DNA of 64,000 nt from Parabacteroides distasonis (GTDB lineage: Bacteria; Bacteroidota; Bacteroidia; Bacteroidales; Tannerellaceae). This document shows positions 60,646-64,000 of the stretch, piece by piece. Each line of letters begins with the position of its first letter. Positions within the stretch are counted from its first letter, which is position 1. The position numbers and the translations under genes were made by a program. The notes under the pieces are model-generated. The model ran no database searches, had not been told where the DNA came from, and was given only the letters and a program-made list of their open reading frames with translations. The DNA is taken from NCBI GenBank assembly GCA_021531385.1, contig JAFBIR010000005.1:62001-126000 (forward strand). Direction: 5' to 3'.

Positions 60646-61717
60646 TCAGTCTGAATATTTCTCCAGGGCTTGTTTGAACTCATCAGGATAGTTTATTTTC
60701 AAATAAGCCATTTGATAAGCCGGCCAAGTGAAACAAACACCATGTGATTTTTGGAAAGCGTACATACCTTTAGCCTCCATTTCATTCCAAACTTTTTCAA
60801 GGGCATTCTTTTTGTGTCCATTCTTTTATACCACCTTCTATGAAACGGGGCTTTAAGACAGAAAGCACATCCATCTTCCTTTTACCGAGGGCTTTTCTCA
60901 GCAAGTCGCTCTCACCTCTATCGAAGTTGGCGATCAATCGGGAAAGCATCATTATCTGTTCCTGATAAACAATAATGCCATAAGTATTGTGAAGATACTT
61001 TTCCGAGCAAGGAATGATATACTTTACTGCTTTTTTGCTATGCTTTTGCCTGACGAGAGTTGAAATATATTCCATTGGCCCTGGGCGATACATACAGTTC
61101 AAGATGACCAAATCCTCAAAGCATGTAGGATGAAGTTTTTGCAAGAATTTTTGCATCCCTCTTGAGCTGAACTGAAACACGTCATCGGTTTGGCCTGTTT
61201 GGAAAAGTTCCATTGTCTTCTCATCATCAATCGGAATCTTTTCAATATCGAAATCCTTATCATAGTGAACTTTTACACTCACACATATATCCCTCATCTG
61301 GGAAAGAGTTTTAAGACCAAGGAAATCAAATTTTATAAGACCAGACGACTCCACATGCCATCCTTCGTATTGAGTACAATTCACTATTTGTTCATTACCC
61401 TTTGAATCTTCTATCGAACAAGTTGAAATAGGTGCCCAATCATACACAGGCTCATCAGCAACAACAAACTCGCAGGCATGAACACCTAATCCACAGATTT
61501 TTCTTTCTCATATAGCAGTGTTAGCAAATGCATTACGCAAAGGGATTCCGACTTTTCGAATAGCTTTTCTTATCTCTGGTTCATATTTGACGTAATTCTT
61601 TATAGAACGCCAGGAATAACCTGATAGGAGTTCGTTAATAGCCAGAATCTCAGGAGTATGCACTTGGTTTACTCTTTTCTGAACACCGTCAAAATCAAGA
61701 AAGATTATCTTCTTAAT
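60646..61717 (-). pseudogene. Truncated, broken dnaE-like (DNA polymerase III alpha) fragment
   Basis: Conserved DnaE text runs from CGLGVHACEFVVADEP through GLIKFDFLGLKTLSQMRD, YRPGPMEYIS and GIIVYQEQIMMLSR to LRKALGKRK. An in-frame TGA (61508-61510) precedes VHAC. After WTQK the frame changes at A-rich CACAAAAAG and goes on as NALEKVWNEMEAKGMYAFQK ... SHGVCFTWPAYQMAYLKINY to 60646. The PHP, early palm and C-terminal tau-binding parts are missing. The 5' end opens with ATT-AAG-AAG (IKKIIFLDFDGV), HAD-like, overlapping the gene before it, so the fragment may be a chimera. Confidence 0.8.
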
Positions 61718-62127
61718 GAATCACACTCCTTTTGTAATATGCTGTCTATTATAGGATATATTTCAGTTTCATCCTCATAGGGATGGATGTTATAGAAACT
61801 ATTTCCGGCCAGCATTGCCGAGAGTCTTGTTCTATTCTTGTTGTAGAAGATATGACAAGGTATCTGAAAACGCTCAGCATATGCCAGTTCATAACCAACT
61901 CCCAGAGATGGACAAGTACATTCTGCTATCAGCACGTCACTTTCACGTAGCCAATTAGTATCTTGGTTGTATATATCCGTTACAGTTTGCCCCTCTTCTG
62001 ACAAATTGAGGTTGCCGACATGTTCTGTCAGCACAATGTCAGTCTTCTGAATGTATTTAATAAGGCGTTCATATAAGTTAGCATCAATGCGTCCGCCTCG
62101 AATTGAACCTGCAAAATATACTTTCAT
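61705..62127 (-). CDS. DNPH1-like nucleoside 2-deoxyribosyltransferase / N-glycosidase
   Basis: 140-residue cytoplasmic enzyme starting at 62127 (MKVYFAGSIRGGRID). The opening FAGSIRGG, middle VLTEHVGN and the motif DVLIAECTCPSLGVGYELAYAE, with the catalytic Glu, match the DNPH1/Rcl subgroup that splits deoxynucleoside 5'-monophosphates into base and deoxyribose-5-phosphate. In a mobile setting it could cleave modified phage or damaged nucleotides, which is an inference. It lies 41 bases after the PLD gene and overlaps the dnaE-like fragment. Confidence 0.8.
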   Translation of the reverse strand: MKVYFAGSIRGGRIDANLYERLIKYIQKTDIVLTEHVGNLNLSEEGQTVTDIYNQDTNWLRESDVLIAECTCPSLGVGYELAYAERFQIPCHIFYNKNRTRLSAMLAGNSFYNIHPYEDETEIYPIIDSILQKECDSLRR

Positions 62128-62168
62128 AATGATGATAATGGTTTTTAAGTCTTTCTTGTGAAAGTGTG

Positions 62169-62684
62169 TCAACTTACTATCGGGTCAGGACAGAACTCTC
62201 TTCGCTTGCATTTCTTGCAATGCTTTCCTATCCATACTTCGTCAAACTGGTTCATGGCTTGTTCGACAATTTCTGGGTCATCTGTCAGGATGCCAGCTTC
62301 AAAGTTTCTTTTATTATCCGTCTTCATACCGATACCGGCACCAGTAAGGTTTGCACTTCCAACATACACTTCCTTGCCATCAAAGACAAGCATCTTGAAA
62401 TGAACACGCGGACAAAGAACTCGCTCCAAGCGGTCGTATAGAACAGGGTACTTATCAAAGTCCTCCCGAAAGTTTGGGCCTGGTTCTTTGGCATGAATGA
62501 GCCTTACCTCCACACCATGCCTGATAAGTTGGGCTATGAGAGCCAGAAATGGTTTCTTCTCTTTGCCCATCTCAACATACAAGTCTTTTATGTCGGCAGT
62601 ACCAATCCAAAGCATGTGCTTCACGGATTGAACCCGTGATAGCACCTCTTTGAAATGGTCGGCATTGGAGATATACTTTAGCAT
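62169..62684 (-). CDS. Phospholipase D-like single-HKD protein
   Basis: 171-residue protein with one HKD motif, HFKMLVFDGKEVYVGSANLTG (about residues 95-115), so two chains would form one active site as in Nuc and restriction-type PLD nucleases. No signal peptide, which favours a nuclease over a secreted lipase. The C-terminus has a Cys cluster (HCKKCKRREFC) that may bind zinc. It sits four bases after the large gene entering from the window edge, so they share a transcript. Confidence 0.82.
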   Translation of the reverse strand: MLKYISNADHFKEVLSRVQSVKHMLWIGTADIKDLYVEMGKEKKPFLALIAQLIRHGVEVRLIHAKEPGPNFREDFDKYPVLYDRLERVLCPRVHFKMLVFDGKEVYVGSANLTGAGIGMKTDNKRNFEAGILTDDPEIVEQAMNQFDEVWIGKHCKKCKRREFCPDPIVS

Positions 62685-62688
62685 ATCG

Positions 62689-64000
62689 TCACTTGTTTTC
62701 TAAATTCAACAATGACTCATTTTCTGACAGTTTATTAAACAGGGCATGTCTGCATTTGTCCATCATTAAAAACGATTCATTTTCATCTTTTGGTAAATCT
62801 AAAAACAATCGATACCGCCCGTTTATCCATTCATATGACAAACTATCTGCTACAGATTTCAGTAAAGTCTTGGCATATTCGCGGATTTCCGGAATATCAG
62901 TTGGTTTTAGGAATAGATCTATCTCCATTAAGTCATGGTTTTCACCTGTATTCCATATCATATCAACTGCGATATATGGTTTTCTATCTGCAATTTGGTC
63001 ATAAAATACACACGTTTCGTTACGAGGCCAGAATTGAAGTTTCCATCCAGGTCTTTCCGCTTCTAATTTTAGCTTTAGATAGTACTTATATGCTTTTATA
63101 TTTGCATGTTCTGCTGACCATTTTTGTTTCTTCATTAAGAACCATGTTCCCCACCAGAATTGAATATTCTTTTCGTCACAATACTGTAATAATTGAGGTA
63201 TATGTACAAATTCTGCGTACTCTTTATGGTATGGGAATTGATTTATAATGACGTTTTGACGTTCAATCAATTCTGCTTTTGATGCAAATCCTATTATTTG
63301 ATCCATGAAAGTTTTGAACAAAGAAACGTTTGAGAATATCAATTCATGCCAATCGCTATACTCATATGCAAAGCTGCAATTAGTGTTTCCTCTAAAATAT
63401 CTAGGATAATTATCCAGACCATGAGCGATGAGAGCCCTTCGAGTTATATCTAACTCTGCATAATCCATCTCACCATAAAAAAGTGCGTTGAATATTCGCC
63501 AATATTCTTTGAAGGCATTAAAGTCAAAAATATTTTCGTCATCAATAGACCATCTTATCATTGGCATAATCTCTCCATTCCAGACATTATGTTCCTCTGC
63601 TTTCCAGAATACATCTTCAATTTTATTGCGATTGGAATCAGAATCTTGATATATAGATAGTTTTTTCTTTACTTCCTCAGACAGAATCATAGTAGAAATA
63701 CCATCTTCAATCAAAATTGAGGAAACGATATCATCTGATGGCATCCGCTGAATTAGTGAAAGAGCATTAGGTAACAAAGTCTTAATTGCTCTTTGGACAT
63801 TTCTGTTTTTACTAAGGCTCTTAAAAAAGTTTTTGATTCTTATTACGGAACGTTTATAATCTTCAATCGATGCATCATTATGTTGTCTCAGATAGTCATT
63901 AATAGGAAAACGTTTGACATAAGCAATAACTGGTAATAACCTAAACCAAACAATCTGTTCATGATTTCCTTCTTCGGGTGAAAGCCAAGCTAAATTATTT
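62689..64000 (-). CDS. Large unidentified protein, C-terminal part (5' end outside window)
   Basis: 437 codons stay open to base 64000. The first visible stretch (VWFRLLPVIAYVKRFPINDY ... KRSVIRIKNFFKSLSKN) resembles the helical region after the catalytic part of some DUF262 proteins. The C-terminal block (WWGTWFLMKKQKW; YIAVDMIWNTGENHDLMEID) recalls DUF4268-type nuclease-like tails. Both are weak impressions. It is the upstream partner of the PLD gene. No function is assigned. Confidence 0.55.
   Translation of the reverse strand, partial: NNLAWLSPEEGNHEQIVWFRLLPVIAYVKRFPINDYLRQHNDASIEDYKRSVIRIKNFFKSLSKNRNVQRAIKTLLPNALSLIQRMPSDDIVSSILIEDGISTMILSEEVKKKLSIYQDSDSNRNKIEDVFWKAEEHNVWNGEIMPMIRWSIDDENIFDFNAFKEYWRIFNALFYGEMDYAELDITRRALIAHGLDNYPRYFRGNTNCSFAYEYSDWHELIFSNVSLFKTFMDQIIGFASKAELIERQNVIINQFPYHKEYAEFVHIPQLLQYCDEKNIQFWWGTWFLMKKQKWSAEHANIKAYKYYLKLKLEAERPGWKLQFWPRNETCVFYDQIADRKPYIAVDMIWNTGENHDLMEIDLFLKPTDIPEIREYAKTLLKSVADSLSYEWINGRYRLFLDLPKDENESFLMMDKCRHALFNKLSENESLLNLENK

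Noticed and set aside
62693-63248. Plus-strand frames near the right end
   Set aside because: Opposite to a long open minus-strand gene that continues out of the window; no motif or promoter.

Overview
This is a chromosomal segment from a gut-type member of the Bacteroidales, probably close to Parabacteroides/Tannerellaceae; the genus is an inference. The evidence is the large number of promoters of the Bacteroidetes type (TTTG, about 20 bases, TAnnTTTG), a DUF5686 outer-membrane protein, LFAC- and LCGC-type lipoprotein signals, a PIG-L-fused NagB, a GH92/GH38 mannosidase operon, and a protein tail resembling type IX secretion signals. Two tRNAs (fMet and Lys-UUU) are present. I see no rRNA, CRISPR array or riboswitch.

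Bases 1-44,400 look like ordinary core genome with fairly high GC. On the minus strand are a partial fhs, an NhaC-type antiporter, a DUF5686 protein and mfd. After tRNA-fMet and a small STAS protein comes a divergent AraC regulator facing a five-gene mannoside operon: mannose-6-phosphate isomerase, ROK kinase, GH92, MFS transporter and GH38. Together these would trim extracytoplasmic alpha-mannosides, import the sugar and carry it to fructose-6-phosphate. Next come a DAACS symporter whose 3' end is duplicated in tandem, an SGNH esterase, tRNA-Lys, and a second AraC regulator divergent from an RND efflux operon (adaptor, pump, TolC). Then follow umuDC, a small cell-envelope glycosylation group (lipoprotein, GT2, GtrA), an ATPase-DUF4435 fusion, a GT39-like transferase, two tandem nagA genes with a NagB-like/PIG-L fusion, a BASS-like transporter, and the xpt-xanthine permease operon.

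Bases 44,430-64,000 are accessory DNA. A decayed phage replication module (primase-helicase pseudogene and DUF4373-like protein) is followed by a low-GC island. The island lies between two same-orientation remnants of one IS1182-type element, at about 46.24-46.45 kb and 55.37-56.25 kb. It holds two units. One is a WYL regulator, DEDDh exonuclease and double-DUF262/HNH protein, the last broken by a nonsense codon. The other is an AAA ATPase with three small genes, one of which resembles a stand-alone FtsZ C-terminal domain. Past the second remnant lie a lipase-like secreted hydrolase and a second AAA ATPase module, again followed by small proteins, one sharing the I-D-x-x-D-I-K-D signature of the FtsZ-like protein. 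The window ends in a dnaE-like pseudogene, a DNPH1-like N-glycosidase, a PLD protein and a partial unidentified gene.

The most novel-looking content is the pair of AAA ATPase modules. The two ATPases share a variant Walker B (LLFNEAD) and a C-terminal I-G-F-C tail, are followed by FtsZ-like small proteins, and in the first module two transcription units share an unusual promoter/operator element.
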